Shown: positions 31,583 to 46,300, numbered from the stretch's first letter. The stretch is 64,000 nucleotides of DNA from Senecio squalidus (GCA_910822075.1 CAJVGC010000592.1:42420712-42484711); one strand, 5' to 3'. Made by a program: numbers and translations. Notes: generated from the sequence alone by a model not told the origin.

Positions 31583-34489
31583 CTATATGGGTCTAAACTC
31601 AATGCCTTGTAAAATTAGGCCATAAAGGTACCCGGAACTAGAACCTTTAACTTCAAGACTCATAGGACTGATTTCCGAGGTAGTAGCAGTTTGAAATTCC
31701 CAAACTTGTACTTCCGTCCAACCATCGCTCCTCTGTTGTGGAATGCCTTTTAATTTGGGTCTATTTACAGGGTTGTGGGCGTTTTGATTACCTTTTGCTC
31801 CAATAACCGGGGTTTGAGGACTAACGAAATAGATATACCAAGAATCGCCCACTTTCCGATCATCTGAACCCAAATCTATATAGCTCACTTCCTGTAGAGC
31901 CTGAAAACTTGATATATCTTTTGGTAATTTGTAGACAAGGTAGCTTGCATATGTTGCTTGAGGTGATACCACTTCCGATTTGATTTCACTAACAAGACGA
32001 AGGTGAGATTCAACATATTGTATCATCAACACTTCTTCAAATCTGCAAAAACTCGTTGCATAAGTATTAGGTGTTAACGTTCCAAATACGAGAATCATAT
32101 GTCAACTTCAAACAACTGGAGTTACGAGTGGAGGATAGAAAAAGAACCTTGATCCGGGTAAAAACCGCCAAGTCAGGCCTTTTCCACTTATTACACAAGT
32201 CGCTCGTGCTGATACCATATGACATTTCTTTCCATTTTTGTCAAGAGAAAACCACTGTCAATCAATCAAATCACCATAGATATGTAAGTACATGTTTAAA
32301 CTTATGAAACCATATTCATAAGCTACACAACGGATACATACAAGAATAACAAAATGGTACGAAAATGGAAGTAAAGAATCAAATTTACCTCATGGTCATT
32401 ACTGGTTAGGAAGCCTGTACAAAGAATAGAGTAGAGCTCCTTCTTTGTTCTTCATTGCACATTATCTTTCGACCATTTAATTATGTCTTGATAATCATTT
32501 GGCAATTTTTTCTCCCAATATGTGTCGTCTTCATCTGATATTAGTTGCATATCCGCCTTCTCGTCCTCCAAGACTTGATGTTCAACGGCCTATAAACGTT
32601 CACATACATATTGGACGATGTTTTAAATACTAGAACCATTATAAAGAAAATAACGTAGATGAATAAGCTGTTATCTCATAGGGGTGGTTAAGCACTGAAC
32701 GATTGGGATTCGCCAAAGGAGGTCTCATGTTTCTGGCCAGCTTCAACATTGGGTGGATTCGCTTTAAAAAAAAAGACGAGGAAACTAGTATAGTATTTGG
32801 TAGCTTACATTTTCAAGGGGCCGGAAGTCGATGCTTTCTATTATTATGGATGTCCACATATGACCGTCGATAATAATTTCAAGATCAACAACGCTCTGGT
32901 GACTAGTTACCTTATATAATTCAGCCATGTACCATCCATCTTCTCTGTTATCAGCAAGGTCCGAAATCCAAGTTTTTGTTTCCCCTTCTAATTTGTGTTT
33001 GAGTTTTGTAAGTATTTGTTTTTCTGTGTGATCTTTGCCAAAAAATTTGAAGACAAGGTTCACCGTGTATGCGATTAGAGGTGACAAGAATTGAGATCTT
33101 ACACCTATTTTTAATTTCGAACTATAATCTTTATAAAGATACCGTTTAAATCTGCACGAAGATGATACATTAACATTATTGTATATATACTTATGAAATG
33201 TTTGAAGTCTAAAAACCTAAAAACATGTATAGGTAAGAGGAGAGTCACCTTGAATTATCGTTAGAATAAAACCGACCTGAGAACTTTTCAGCAAAATCAT
33301 CCGGATACGAAAGCAAACAGTCTGTTATAGATATCATTTCACAATGTTTTCCTTTGTTATTCAATGAAAACCACTGTCCATTAAATAAGGTGGAATTAGG
33401 CTAATTATTGTTCCATAAACATTTGATCACAAGTATTAAGTAGCTACTTACCGTTTTACCCCCGTTAAGGAAGACCCCTTTGGAGAGAAGCATTTTCAGA
33501 TCCTCCAAGGATGTGTAGTTAATCGGAGGTACTGCGCCCTTAACCATCTCCTCATAATCCTCATGTCGTTGATGAACCTGAAATTCAAGCGCCATCTCAA
33601 GTTCTTTTACAACAAGAGACATTCCTGGCCGTTCTTCACGGCTTTCATGCAGGCAACGAAACGCAACGTCTGAAAATGTTCCCAAAGATTTCGGGTCCAT
33701 TGTGTGAAGCAAATCTTGAAAAATAATTTCATGTAACTTTCTATCTTGGTACTTTTGTTTCCATGAAGGCACGAAAATCTCTAAGTGACCGTTTCTAGAT
33801 TGAGTGCCTAATCTCCCACAAAGGACTTCAAATAATACAACCCCGAAAGAGTATACGTCTGACTCTTTTGATAGGACGCCATTCTGTAAATACATAGGAT
33901 CTAGGTACCCAAGGGTTCCTACAATGTTGGTGAAAACAGCCGTGCGTGACTGATTTGCAGGTCCTATTCTTGACAATCCCAAGTCAGAAACTTTAGCGTT
34001 CCACTTCTCATCCAATAGGATATTAGCACTTTTAATATCTCGATGAAGAACTCTTTGATGAGTACCTTTGTCGTCATGGAGGTAGCTTAGCCCCTTTGCA
34101 ATATCAAGACATATCTTAATCCGTTGTGTCCAAGTGAGATGAGTAGAACTCAAAAGGTGATCAAGACTTCCGTTAGATGCATACTCATACACAAGTAACT
34201 TCTCGCCACCCTCATCACAATATCCGAGGAGAGTGATAAGATTTTCATGTGTATAACGGGAAAGCATATTGATCTCCTTCCAGAACTCATGCTCTCCTTG
34301 ACCATATTTACTATTTAGACGCTTAATAGCAACTATGCTTCGGCCCTTAGAGTGAGGCACTACTCCTTCATACACATTTCCAAATCCACCACATCCGATA
34401 ACTTTGGATTTATCAAAGTTGTTAGTGGCTCGCCTTATCTCTTCCAGTTTGATTTTAAGATGTTCAAACTCTATAAAGGACTCCTCCAT
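31583..34489 (-). CDS. Protein kinase fused to two PP2-like modules, with in-frame stop
   Basis: Exons on the minus strand: 34489-33452, 33373-33249, 33151-32809, 32589-32389, 32254-32148, 32042-31583, all GT-AG and phase-consistent. Exon 1 encodes a Ser/Thr kinase of receptor-like cytoplasmic type: Gly loop GCGGFG (residues 32-37), Lys56, Glu72, HRD 149-151, and DLG (169-171) in place of DFG. No signal peptide or membrane span is seen. Two phloem-protein-2-like modules follow, each starting WFSL(N/D)xxGK: module 1 has YTVNLVFKF and IIIESIDFRPLEN; module 2 has YLVYKLP and LQGIEFRPI. In exon 4 a TGA (32454-32452) interrupts KDNVQ-TKKELYSIL where Trp is expected. Translation would stop after 547 residues instead of about 757. 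PP2 domains bind sugars in some proteins; the role here is unknown. It could be a decaying gene or a functional short form. Confidence 0.85.
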
Positions 34490-35776
34490 TATTTTCAATC
34501 AAATTCAAATCCAGTGGACGACGGTAATCTTGTTCAACTAGTATTTAAACTGTTTCAATAATAGGCTAAAAATATTTGCAGTCGTGGCCACGGATACCAT
34601 CTACCTATCATCCGTGTCCACATTTTTTTTTACCCACCAACTTGCGGGTATCCACTGGCTCATAATGTTTTGTACACATATCCACGACCCGTGAGTATTC
34701 ACGGATAAAGGTAAACCCACGGGTTTTAACGATAGATTGATAAATAAATATCAAATTTAAATATTATAAATAAAATCCTTTAAAAGCATCTCTAAAATAA
34801 CCAAGTATAAATCTTAAAAACAGTGTTTGTTGCCAATTGTTGATAAAGTTTTTTTCGTTAATCTATACGATGTTATTAGTCATGTATTTTCTTAATTTCC
34901 ATTAAACAATATAATAAACTTTACATATTATACGGCCATATATGTGGTTATATGAAACGGGTTTTACAGGTTCGTGGGCCGGATTTACCCACGATGGATA
35001 GTACATAACCACCAAACGCCCATGACCCATGGGCGGGTACATATTTAAACCCATAACCCAACTAGCAAAGAAGGTCACAACTTTTTTCTCGCCCATTGCC
35101 ATCCCTACAAGCAACCTCATATGCAGAAATGAAAGAATCGATGCCCAAAAGTCAACTAGGCATTCATTCCATTCGATGATGTTCAAATTACCAAAGATGA
35201 TCTATGTCAATCAAATGTTTTGTAATGCATTATTGAAATGAAACCGAAAGTGATAAAATCATTATGCATCAAGGAGTTGTAGAGTATAAACTGCCACATA
35301 CAGTTTCTATGGTTTGGTTTTGCTAGAAAAAGAAACCCACAAAATAAGATTCTCATTCTGAAGCATTTTTCATTTATACATATAATAACGAAATAATAAT
35401 AGCAATAAAAGTCTTTCGTGAGAGTAGAATTAACCGAGTTTTATGTTGGAACCTGTAATTCACCATTACATAGTATAAAAACCACCAACAACCCTAACCA
35501 ACCAGCACAGTAGTTTTTATGTTTCTCGTTCTTTTCCACTTCTCACTGTCTTGTACAAGTCTCTTACAATCCAAATTCCCCCACAACACCAAATCAAAAC
35601 ACATCTCTCAAACTAACCGATTCAAATCTTCCCCAGTGTCATCAACTTCCGTTAACGCACTAATTTCTGCAATCCGCCACAAAGAAAAATAAATAAATAA
35701 ACGATGCATAAGAATCACGAATTCATAAAAGGGCATGTCAAAGGGGGAATGGAGATTACAAGGAATTTCGCGTGTT
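34490..35776. other. Intergenic region between kinase-PP2 and kinesin genes
   Basis: 34560-35060 carries repetitive low-complexity text built around CCCACGGGT, CGTGGGCC and ATGGGCGGGT words, probably an old repeat. From about 35400 the sequence is likely the 3' untranslated region of the kinesin gene (minus strand). No coding region recognised. Confidence 0.45.
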
Positions 35777-38700
35777 TCAACGAGGTACTCTCTTACGGCT
35801 GAGTATCTCCTGCTCTTTGAGCCGATGTTGAAATCTGGCAAGCCGGGCTTGAAGGCTTACAAGACTTGCTGCTTTACGTGACAACACAAAACTCAGTTGG
35901 GTTACGTAGTTGTCAATAAGGCTGCCTGGTTTGTCAACTTCTGCCAGCAATTTCATTTCCTGGTTTCAACAAAGCGGCACCAATAAATACACCATTTAAT
36001 AGAGCCAAAGTACAAAAAGTAAAGGAATTTAAACTATGCAATTATTACTTACTTCGCGCACTATCTCCATTGTATCTTCGATCTCTTTCCTGTGGGCCGC
36101 AATTAGAGCTTCTTCTTCCTATAAAAACATCATTACGTATAATATTTTAAATATTAAAATAATTAAATCATGCCTTGACAACCTACCTCAAGTATTTCAT
36201 TAACATTTTCATCTTGAAGCTGCTCGGTTTCCGACTGTTTTGCTGCCATGTAACTGGCATTAGGAATACTCGATCCTTGTTGCTTATTACCAATAGTTGG
36301 AAGATCGGTATTATTACCATCTCTTTTCGGCCACCCAACTTTCTCAGATTTTTCATCACCGTTATCCTTCTTCTGCCAATTAACAACCTTTTCTGATTTT
36401 TCTTCTCTGTAACCTTTTCTTCGTGGTGGTGATACCTTCTGCACCGTTTCTTCTGTATCAACCGAATTTGGCCTTGAGTATATTTTCTGGTTACTTGTGC
36501 CACTGAAAGTGTTTCTTGCCTCAACTTTCTCCTTTTCCAGGCCACCATCATCTCGACTGTTGTAGGAATAACTAGAAGAGCTTGGAGGAGGTTGTTTCTC
36601 ATAGTCTGACGCCGCATTGTATGAGATATTCTCTCTTTGTGGTGCCCGTCTATTACCTGTATCTGTAGCTTTTACCTCTTGATTTCGCTCGAAAATGTCA
36701 TCTCCATCAGATAAAACTTGCATATTTGCTGATGAGTCTTTGATAGTTTGTGAACTTCCAACTTGATCTTTTTTTGAATTTCCACTTTTTGAAAGACTTT
36801 TGACTCTGTTTATTCGATGCGTAAAAAGTTGGTCACAATATAATATTTCACAAAAAAGGAAAAATATGAAGAAAAAAAAAAGTTACCTATCAGCATATCT
36901 CAGGGTATTGAGAGTGTGTTCACAAGAACCAGCATTTGGCGAAATGCAAGATATCATAACAGTCCTTGAATTCCCGACAAACGAATCACGTAGAACTTCA
37001 GTTAGTTTGCTCCCACGAAACGGGATATGAAGCTGGTCATTGTCAAGTGCACGAATGCATTCTTTAAGAGCCAAAAGACTCTTATTAATTTCAGCACCTT
37101 CCATTCTGTAGTTAAACATGATTATAATTGATAAGCGCGTTTAACTCATATTAACCTAGAATCAAAACCAAACATTACACATAACAAAGTATTTAATCTG
37201 GTAAAACAGAGAAGACCAAGGGGTGGTTGTAGTTTGTTTATAACAGGTAAAAGGGTTTACTTCGTACTAATTAGGGGTACAGATAACTATACATTTAAAC
37301 AATGGCATTTTGTTTCGAGTAATAACAATTACGTTTAACACAGGATCCTTTAAAAGTAAAACAAGGTTTAATAATAGAAATAACTAGTTACTGTTAGTGA
37401 CTTAGTGTATATCCTATTAGTAACCCTTGCTTAAACACTACCTACGTTGAATGTAACTGTCATTAGTCGACACAGAATGCCATTGTTCTTTTACATAATT
37501 AGCAAACCCCTTATTAAGATTCATCTATAAAAGCAAATAAATAAAAAATTAAAACAAATAAAATAAAATTATTATTCGATTACCTTGTTTGTCGGTCATT
37601 ATCAGTTGTATCAGCACCCCTTTCACTGCCAGCAAGATCAATGAATGAGATTTTTCCAACAACTTTCCCACCCTTGTTTTCATTGGCGTCATTATTAAGA
37701 TTTGGATTCCTTCTGGGATCCTTTACCTCATTGTGTTTTTTCACAACCAGCTGTAAAATGGCATGTGATCTCGAAGACTCTTCATTAGCTCCAGTAGAAC
37801 CAGTACTTCTAGAAGCATTCCCCCTCTCAATGAATTCTTTAACAATTTGTACATCTAAGACTTCAAATTCTTGCAATCCCACGATGCAAACCTGTTGTCT
37901 TCCATCTTCTCTCATGCAAAGTTTCCTACATAAAACAAGAAAAAATTAGGGTCACGAAACATTGTTAATCAACCAATTTTCAGATAGAGTACTGACTTTC
38001 TATCACTCAGAAGATCATAGAGCTTTCCACCATAGATCTCGAAGTAACTAAGCCATAATTTGAATTTTTGATTACGGTAAGACGGTTGCTGTAATAATCT
38101 AACAAGATCTTCTGCAGCTCTAAGAGGTAAGGGTTGCATTGTGTACGTCTTACCACTTCCTGACATAACAAAAAACAGAAAATTCTTGTCAATTCAGCTT
38201 AATTCAAAACTATAAAAGCAAACAGAAACCAATAAGATTAAACTAATAATATAGAGCCTCTAAGATACCTGTCTGGCCATAAGCAAAACAAGTTGCCTTG
38301 GTTCTCTGGAATATAATAGGAATGATCGGCTGTACAGTTTCACGATATACCTGTTTCAAACGAACCGCTAAATCAAATATTTAGTAGCAATAGAATTATA
38401 ATTTTTTTCAAGGAACAATAATACAACTTCTAGTTAATGATATATATGAGAGGAATAACCTCAATACCTCATCATTGGTTACTTGCTGGTCAAGAACAGC
38501 ATCAAAATGGAACTCATGCCTCTCCACATAAGCAGTCAGGTCAACCTTTAAGAAAATCGAGTATTAGTTTTTTCATGTTATATATGAAAATTAATATAAA
38601 TTTAACTTAAGATATGTCCAAACCTTTAGCTTGGGTTCATGAACGGTTAGACCATTGTCAGATACACTCACAACATCATCCTCCTTACGAGAAAGTTCTT

Positions 38701-40649
38701 TCTTGTTAAGTGGTCTTTTGCGAACCTGGTATAATCATTAAATTGAAATATTTATTTGACTCCAACATATCATTTTACCCATATAGATTATTCTGGTATC
38801 TATTTAATCTGAATTATGCAGGAACAATAAATTGAAATCGTTGACATGAGTAGTGTGCTCCTAAGTCTCCTATAACAGCCTAATCACTTGCATGTTTGTC
38901 ATCCCAAAGTATAACTATAGGCAGAATGTTGAGCAAGGCATTATGTACGTATATACTCCGTATAAGTATTACATGAGGTTTTTATAACAAACTATTTATT
39001 AACTAAAGCACATATTAAAGTGCTACTAACGATCAAAAGGAAGAGGGGGACTACATACCACAACTTTAATCTTGGCAACATTATTTTCCCGAGAACTGCT
39101 TTCTTTTTCAAATGTGGGCATTCCAAGAGAAGCATCTACATCTGATTGTCCTCTTTGAGGCCGATTGGGTGGGGCATCATAGTCATTGTCGACTGCTTTA
39201 GAAGTAGCAGGAATAAAAGGTGATTGATCAAATGGTTCTGACATAACATTCTGGTAAAACAAATACTCAAATATAAGTTACTTATGAAAACTGTTACAAA
39301 CAATTAAACCAGTAAAAAGAGTTTAGAAATTATATATTGGGCCCATTTATATGAACACGAAAAGGTTAGGCAAGTGATAAAAGTTATAAACAGTGAGAAT
39401 AAACGTAAAGTAAAAGGTTTTTATAGCTTTATCCAGTTAAAACTACCATCTTGTCTGAAAGTAATGATTGCTTCAACAAAAAAACAAAACACATATGATG
39501 TTTATTATGTGGACATGCTAGCTATGTTTCTGGGATATACTCTCTCTAACCTTTTACTAAACTATATGAATAAAGCAACCAAAATGAAAGATATACTAGT
39601 ATTGTCCAAAGGTATTCAATATGTGCTACATAAAACATCGAATTTCAAACATCGCGCATATGTGAAACATAGTATGAAAGTTATTTGAATGGTAACAATT
39701 CCCAAAACTTTCCGAAACAAAGCAGACATTCTGGCCCCAATGTAGGTTAATAACTTGTTTTACATGAAGCATATGTAGCAGGCAAGTTGAATAAAAACTA
39801 TAATATATTTTAAACATAAAGATTCAAACCTCCGGAAGAAGTTCGGTGTCATCCATGGCATGCAGATCTAATAACCCTGCTCCAAAATCACCCCTGAAGT
39901 CAGGAGAATAGAAACCATCAGACGCACCAATTCCTCCAGAACCTTGGCCTGTTGGAGAAAAGGGCTCAGAACCAGATTCACCGTTAAAATTAAGGTTTCT
40001 CATTAATTTGAAAAGCCTTTGCTTCTCTTCAGCAGATTGTGCTCCATACCCCTGTAAATTGAAACGAAAACATACAACATAAAGTTCCAAATTTAATGAA
40101 GAAAAAGGCTATAAACATTTAAGATATCGTTATACCCTGTTGTGTAGCCCTTTTTATGACCTTTTGACATTATACAAATAACTAATTTTCCCTTCCATAC
40201 AAAACCAACAATTTCACTCGGAATGAGGAAAGTACAAATGTGTTCTATGGGCCCGCCCTTAATTTTTGTTAACAGGCAGATACTCGATAGCATAAAATGA
40301 ATGGTTCAGCAATTCATAACTTTCATAGGCATTGCTTAAGAACGAGGAAATGAGTTTCCTTTTCATACTATAATCCACAGAAATTGTGTAATCTAATAGG
40401 ATCAATTTAGAATACGTAAATTTCACAATCATCAATAAGCAATGCTTTCAAATTTACCTGCATGAGAAGATTGGGTAGGAGACGTTGATCAACTCCATTA
40501 GAGGCCGCCACAGGTGAGGCCAGATGCTGCAGACCTGCAGATTGTAACCATCGTGCCATCACAGCATCCCCGGCATCACCAGCAGTCCCTGCACCATCCG
40601 CAGGTTGATCATACAGAGATGCATTTCTCTGTTGCATCTGGCCGCCCAT
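35777..40649 (-). CDS. KIN13A: Kinesin-13A microtubule depolymerase, 12 exons
   Basis: Internal-motor kinesin. In plants KIN13A acts at cortical microtubules and Golgi, affecting trichome and secondary-wall patterning. Exons (minus): 40649-40458, 40051-39830, 39250-39059, 38725-38624, 38545-38468, 38350-38269, 38159-37997, 37925-37584, 37105-36887, 36805-36187, 36118-36053, 35959-35777; total 819 residues, near the usual 794. The N-terminus (MARWLQSAGLQHLASP, AQSAEEKQRLFKLMR) is typical of KIN13A. The central motor starts near residue 200 (KIKVVVRKRPLNKKE), with P-loop GQTGSGKT (287-294), switch I NEESSRSH and switch II DLAGSERGADT. The C-terminus has a Lys/Glu-rich linker and a conserved coiled-coil tail (EEEALIAAHRKEIEDTMEIV). 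Start: ATG 40649, matching the family's MGGQMQQ start; upstream in-frame codons have no ATG. Confidence 0.96.
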
Positions 40650-43343
40650 GTGGCGCTGTGATCGCCGTTGAGGAGCCAACTTATCTTCCGTAATTATTCA
40701 CAAATATTCTTCAAACCACAAAACACATCAAATCAAATACATTACATATACAAACACATAATCCTAGATCCACCAATCAATTCTTCAAAAACATACCTAG
40801 AAATTACGGAAAACTTCAATTCAAACCACGAATCGGAACGTTTTCGAATACAATAAAACGATTCGGATCAATTCAATAGAATCCAAAACATGCAGATCAA
40901 TCACCCTAGCAATTTCAACAAAAAATCAAAAACTAATAATGCAGAATCAAATAAATTTATAATCTAACATAATCAAACAAGCATTGAATTCAGGAATGAA
41001 AATCATACCAATTTGAATCATAAAAACGAGGAAATTGAAAATCTGAAAACAGAGAAATCGCAGATCTAGAACATGAAACCCTAGAATAGATTGATTACGA
41101 TTCCATGTGCGATTATGATGAAATGGATGGAAGGCGTACAGAGCTTTAATGGCTTTTCTTCATTGTTAATTGTTAATTAATCATATAAGCATTACATATA
41201 CAAATATATAGATATAGATATATAGATACAGAAAGCGTGTATCTATATATTTGGTTGTATTGTTATATTTGGGTGGAATGTGAGTTGAAGGAGTGAATTA
41301 AAAGTTAAATATTGGCCTTAACTTTTTTTTTTATTAATTTAATTATATCAATGTTTATTTAAATCAAATGTTTTCTTTTATATAAAATCATGATATCAAC
41401 TACTTGGGTTTATAGTATATTAAGTTGATGGCATGGAAAGTGAACTTTAATTTTGAAATAAAGATGAGGATCCTAACATTCATTAAAGTAACTCACATGG
41501 TGTTTAAATTGCTTTATAGTTTAAGATATTAATTTAAGAAAATATTTTTTCATATTCCTTTTAATTAAAAAGAAAAAAGAATATTGGTTTTTCTTATATT
41601 TTTTCGGTCTATAAAAGGATGGTTTTATCAATAAGTATATTTTTTATAAAATCGAGGTTTATGGATCAAATTCATGCCTAGTGCCTCTTGTCTACGATAC
41701 ATCACAATTTTTTTCAAATAATAACGTTCTTGCCATTTGAGTTTGAATTTGTATGCCTGAGTTAATGGTGAGATTTTCATGTCTGTGGGTGTTCATATTT
41801 TATTCAGTCTCATAAAATAGAGGAGCTTTATAATAAAATATAAACCAAAAAAGTTAACCTTAAGATACTCCTAATTTATTCAATATTCAAAATTTGTTTT
41901 ATACGTTGTCTTTTTCTACGTATTCACCAATTATTTTCTCAAGTATGTTCGAACAAAAGTTTTAGCCCTATCCTTATGTCCATAATTTAGATCTATTAAA
42001 TTTCCGTGTTTTATTAAACGCTACAAAATCGACAAAAAATATTGCACATCTATGATTTGATTTAGATTTCGTGTGCAAAAACAAGACTTCAACTACATAA
42101 ACTTAAATGTGGCCTAAACCTAAGCAACCTTTTATTCTAGGATGCCTTTAAAATGACATAATTGAGTGCTACAAATGTGACATTTTAACTAAAATGTAAA
42201 CAAGTATAGGTCTTTAGTATTTAACTAAACCCAACTTTTTCAACAAAATAGAAGAACATATCATGATAGTATCTATGTTCATATCTTTTTCAATTAAATA
42301 CTACTTATCAAGAAGTCAAGAAACTTATTATTTAGATATATACATATTCTTATAGTATTTTTTTGAAACCTAAAATATTAAATAGCATTTATCGATTAAA
42401 AGTTGAAAAGAACAAGAGATACATAGTTACGTGAGAAATCTAAACTCGATAACAAAGTGAAACAAGCAAACGTAACGTTATTCTTATCCTAATGAATGAG
42501 ACAAACAAACAACAATTGAAGTGATCGAAAACTTGAAAGAATACTAGAAATAAGATAAGAAATATTTTCAACAATATAGGTCATCATTTTACTTTAGAGT
42601 GAATTACAAAATAACTGTTTTTCGAATGTATATTTTATCACTTTTTGCCTATTTAATAAAAATGTCACCACACAAACTACCCTTTTTGTTGATTTGGTCA
42701 TTTTAATGCGTTTTTCTGCTAATTTTTGACGCCTATTTTATAAAAATGTCACCACACAAACTACCCTTTTTGTTGATTTGGTCATTTTAATGCGTTTTTC
42801 TGCTAATTTTTGACGATTCACATAATATAAGTTAGCTTATTATGAGTTCGCCTATAAAACTGTCGGTTCAACTAATTGGGATGTCAACGAGGCACTCGCC
42901 CTAACATATCTTTTCATCATGTTTTAATCAAATTAACATAATATTGTTTTAAAACTTTTCTTGATGGCCGAATTAGCATCACATCATCCCAATTAACGAA
43001 AGTAGCCAAACCAAATAAGTAGTCGAACCATACGCAACGATGAACAAACCACAATCATATTTATACATAGAACGTCATAAATAATTAGAGACCAACACCC
43101 CTTTTAGGAATACAAGGGTATGGCATGAATTGCACACTACAGTCTACATATCATCGCGGTTCCTCAATCCTCAAGCCTTAAAAGATGGGCCGATTGAGAA
43201 CCAGGGATGATGACAATTAATTTGAAAGTTATTCTGAGTATCTAAAAGACGACAATAAAGTCGATGTTTAATGAATTCTTGACTAGATGCTGGTACTAAT
43301 ATATGTAAAACACATATTTTCTTCTTTGCTAATTGTCGTTAGA
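40650..43343. other. Kinesin 5' region and intergenic DNA
   Basis: Just upstream of the kinesin start is AT-rich leader text, probably with a 5' UTR intron (to about 41110). Between 41205 and 41255 there is an ATAGATATAGATATAT-type short repeat. The rest is gene-free AT-rich sequence apart from the tandem duplication at 42647-42813. The last few hundred bases lie in the 3' region of the bZIP gene. Confidence 0.45.
42647..42813. repeat. Tandem duplication, unit about 84 bp
   Basis: 42647-42730 and 42731-42813 are nearly identical direct copies (starting GCCTATTT and ending TTTTTGAC). They differ by about one base, so the duplication is recent. Not coding. Confidence 0.92.
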
Positions 43344-46300
43344 TTAATCTTCCGTCCCCATTTGTTGGTCATTCCCACCTGACGTATCGTTATCTTGCCC
43401 AGGAGTTTCCCCTAGTCGTTCCTACAAAAAAGTTTAAAATACGTCACGTTCTTTATTTGACCCGTTAGAGATGAAAACATAATCAAAATCGACCCATTGT
43501 ATATGGATCATGATAGCCGCCTCTAGTAAAAATATATTTTGTTGAAATTTCTCAAAAGTAACATGTCTAATCACATCTTACGCCCTTGGTTTCAAACAAA
43601 CGCAATTTCCATTTATAGAAGTTCCACAAGATATACAACGAGTTTCCGTTTCAATCAAAGGTGTCGATCCAAAATGAGAAAATAAAATTATTTGGCTCCC
43701 CAAAACATTTGTTTTGTTGTATTTGAAGAATATGTTTGTTATTAGTCAAACGGTGAAATATTATTATGGAAAATGAAGTGAACGATACAAGCAAAGTCTC
43801 GGGAATCACCTTGAGAGCTGCGTTTTGAGCAAGAAGTTGCTCGTAGTCACTCCTAAGGCGGTTCACTTCTGCTTTAAGAGAAGAATTTTCATCCTTCAAA
43901 ACTTCAGCTCGTTGGGCTAGCTCATCACATTCCGCCTGAATCGACATAAAATAACAGATAACTTGAAGTTTATATTAAATAATGTTAAACTTACTCGTTT
44001 TGACCCGTTACCCAACCTGCCCGACACATCCATTTTGCCAACTCTAGAAAATGGTTTTTGGTTCTGACTGAAGGAGAAATCCTTTACCTGCTTACGCAGT
44101 CTGGATCTACGAGCAGACTCCCTATTGGATTGCTTCCTTCTCTGCTTTTTTAACTCCCTTTCATCCTGCAATAACGCATCAAGCAAAATTATTAGAAATA
44201 AACATCATGACTTGTTTCCCACGAACTTAAAAGTTAAAACTTTGCTCCGGGCTAAATTAACACATATTACATTACAATTAAAGCCAGAGTTCAATCCATT
44301 ATTTAGAACATGTACTCCTTACTTATATCATATAATTAAATTAAAAATAATCGAAGAGAAAAGAGGAATTAAAAAGATTCACCGGTAGCCAGAGCTGCGA
44401 CTGCACATTGTCCCTTGACCCAGCAGTAGCCATCCCCCCTGCAACTGCAGCAGAAGTTACCTGTCCCCGTATTCCAGGCATATTTGGCGGATTTGTACCA
44501 TTCCAGTACTCCATACCAATATTTAAGTTAGTGGTGGGACCAGCCACCGTTTGGTTGACGACAGAATGTGGTGCATTTGGTCCTCCGTTTGCAGAGTTTC
44601 CATTTTCACCTGTCGCTAATGTATCATACGTTACCAATTACTTTACTAACACAAAACAGTTAACAACTAATAATTCATCTATAAGTTTATAACACATTCG
44701 TAGAACCCAACCTTCAATTGAATCTTGCCTGGATCCTGATTTGATTTGTGAATCCTGCAAAAAAATAAAAATGTGATTAATAGATCTGAGAGTTCGTTTA
44801 TTACACAAATCGATCCTAAACCTGAAACTTATAACACTCATTGTCCCTAAACTAATAACACAAAAATCCACCTTAGGGACTATCAATGTTACAAGTTCCA
44901 TTTTCAGGGACAATCCATGTAACAAACAATCCTTTGGGAAGAAAAATATAATTTGGTTTACACCACAGGGACCTCTTTTGTAATTTAGTAAAAAGTAAAT
45001 CGTTCAATTAGTATAGAGCCATGTAAGCAAGTAAATGACAACGATACTTACATTGTCCGAATTCCCGTCACTTCCTTCACTGGAACCTTCACTTCCACTC
45101 TCAGCGCTGAAGAAGTATGTTCAAATTTAGAACATGAATAGGAAGGAATATGTCGTAATTAAAAGTTAAATGATTTACTAATTTTACCTTTTGGGATAAG
45201 CTCCGTTAGCGGATGCACCTGCTTTATTCTGCTCATTGTTCTTGCCTGTAATCATATTTAAACTGCCTAGACTTCCTTTTGATCGTTTAATAGGAAGTTT
45301 TTCCTTCCCGTCCGGTGACTTACCATCAACTTCCGTATTTCCAGGAGTATTATTACCCTACGCAAAAAATCGACATTTCGTTTCAAAAAACTATCTTCTT
45401 CAAAATTAGTATATTATATTAGCTCAAGTAACTCACGGAAGCTTCAGCAACACCGTTTGGAGAAGGCATTGCATATGGATTGTAAGGATATGACCCCTGA
45501 TGGAATATAAAACGAATATTATAATGATTGTCTTTCAAAGAGTAAGAAAATTAGCAAATAATGTAACATTATAGACAAGATACCGGAGGCATGGATGGAT
45601 GAGCATAAATGCCACCAGGGGGATACATGACATATGGATGAGGAGGAGTACCGTAAGGTGGCATAAGATGCTGCGGATGCACAAAGATATAAGAAAAATG
45701 GAAAACAAAATTCAACATGAAATGAACTGAAGTAGCTAAACATTTTTCAGATACGTATATCAGTATATGTAATGTTATAATCAACTTAAAGCTAAAAGAA
45801 TCTGACGATACTAATATCGACTTTGGAACATCAAGAAAAATGTAGCACTTGATACAAGTTACTAGTGGTAATTTTGATACATTTACCTAAAAACGGATTG
45901 ATTTGGGATTATCTCTAACGGGAAATGGTTCAACTTCAAAATTTGCGCTCATACGAAACAGGTCAAAACTCAAAAGTCACCCAGTTATTCAAATGACTAC
46001 AGCCAACAAAATTGTTTAATTAGAAAAATTAGATTATTTTTTTAGCAGTATAGTTTTTGTAATGATATATAATAAATTAACAAATTATTAAGTTCAGAAA
46101 ACTGACAAAAAGTATTGCCATGACAACCCTACCGAACTCACTCGTCATGCACATGTTGCCAACTTCCCTTTTCAAAGTTACCGGAAAATTTAGCACCATT
46201 TTGGACCACCTCTCGTCAACAGGTACAGATAAATTTTGCAAAGATTATGCAGTGAAGCATGCCAAGTTACAAAAATTAACTCATTTATTCCTCCCGAGAT

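Noticed and set aside
40650..40679. Longer N-terminus of the kinesin from a TTG at 40679
   Set aside because: No ATG in that extension. The family start MGGQMQQ begins at 40649.
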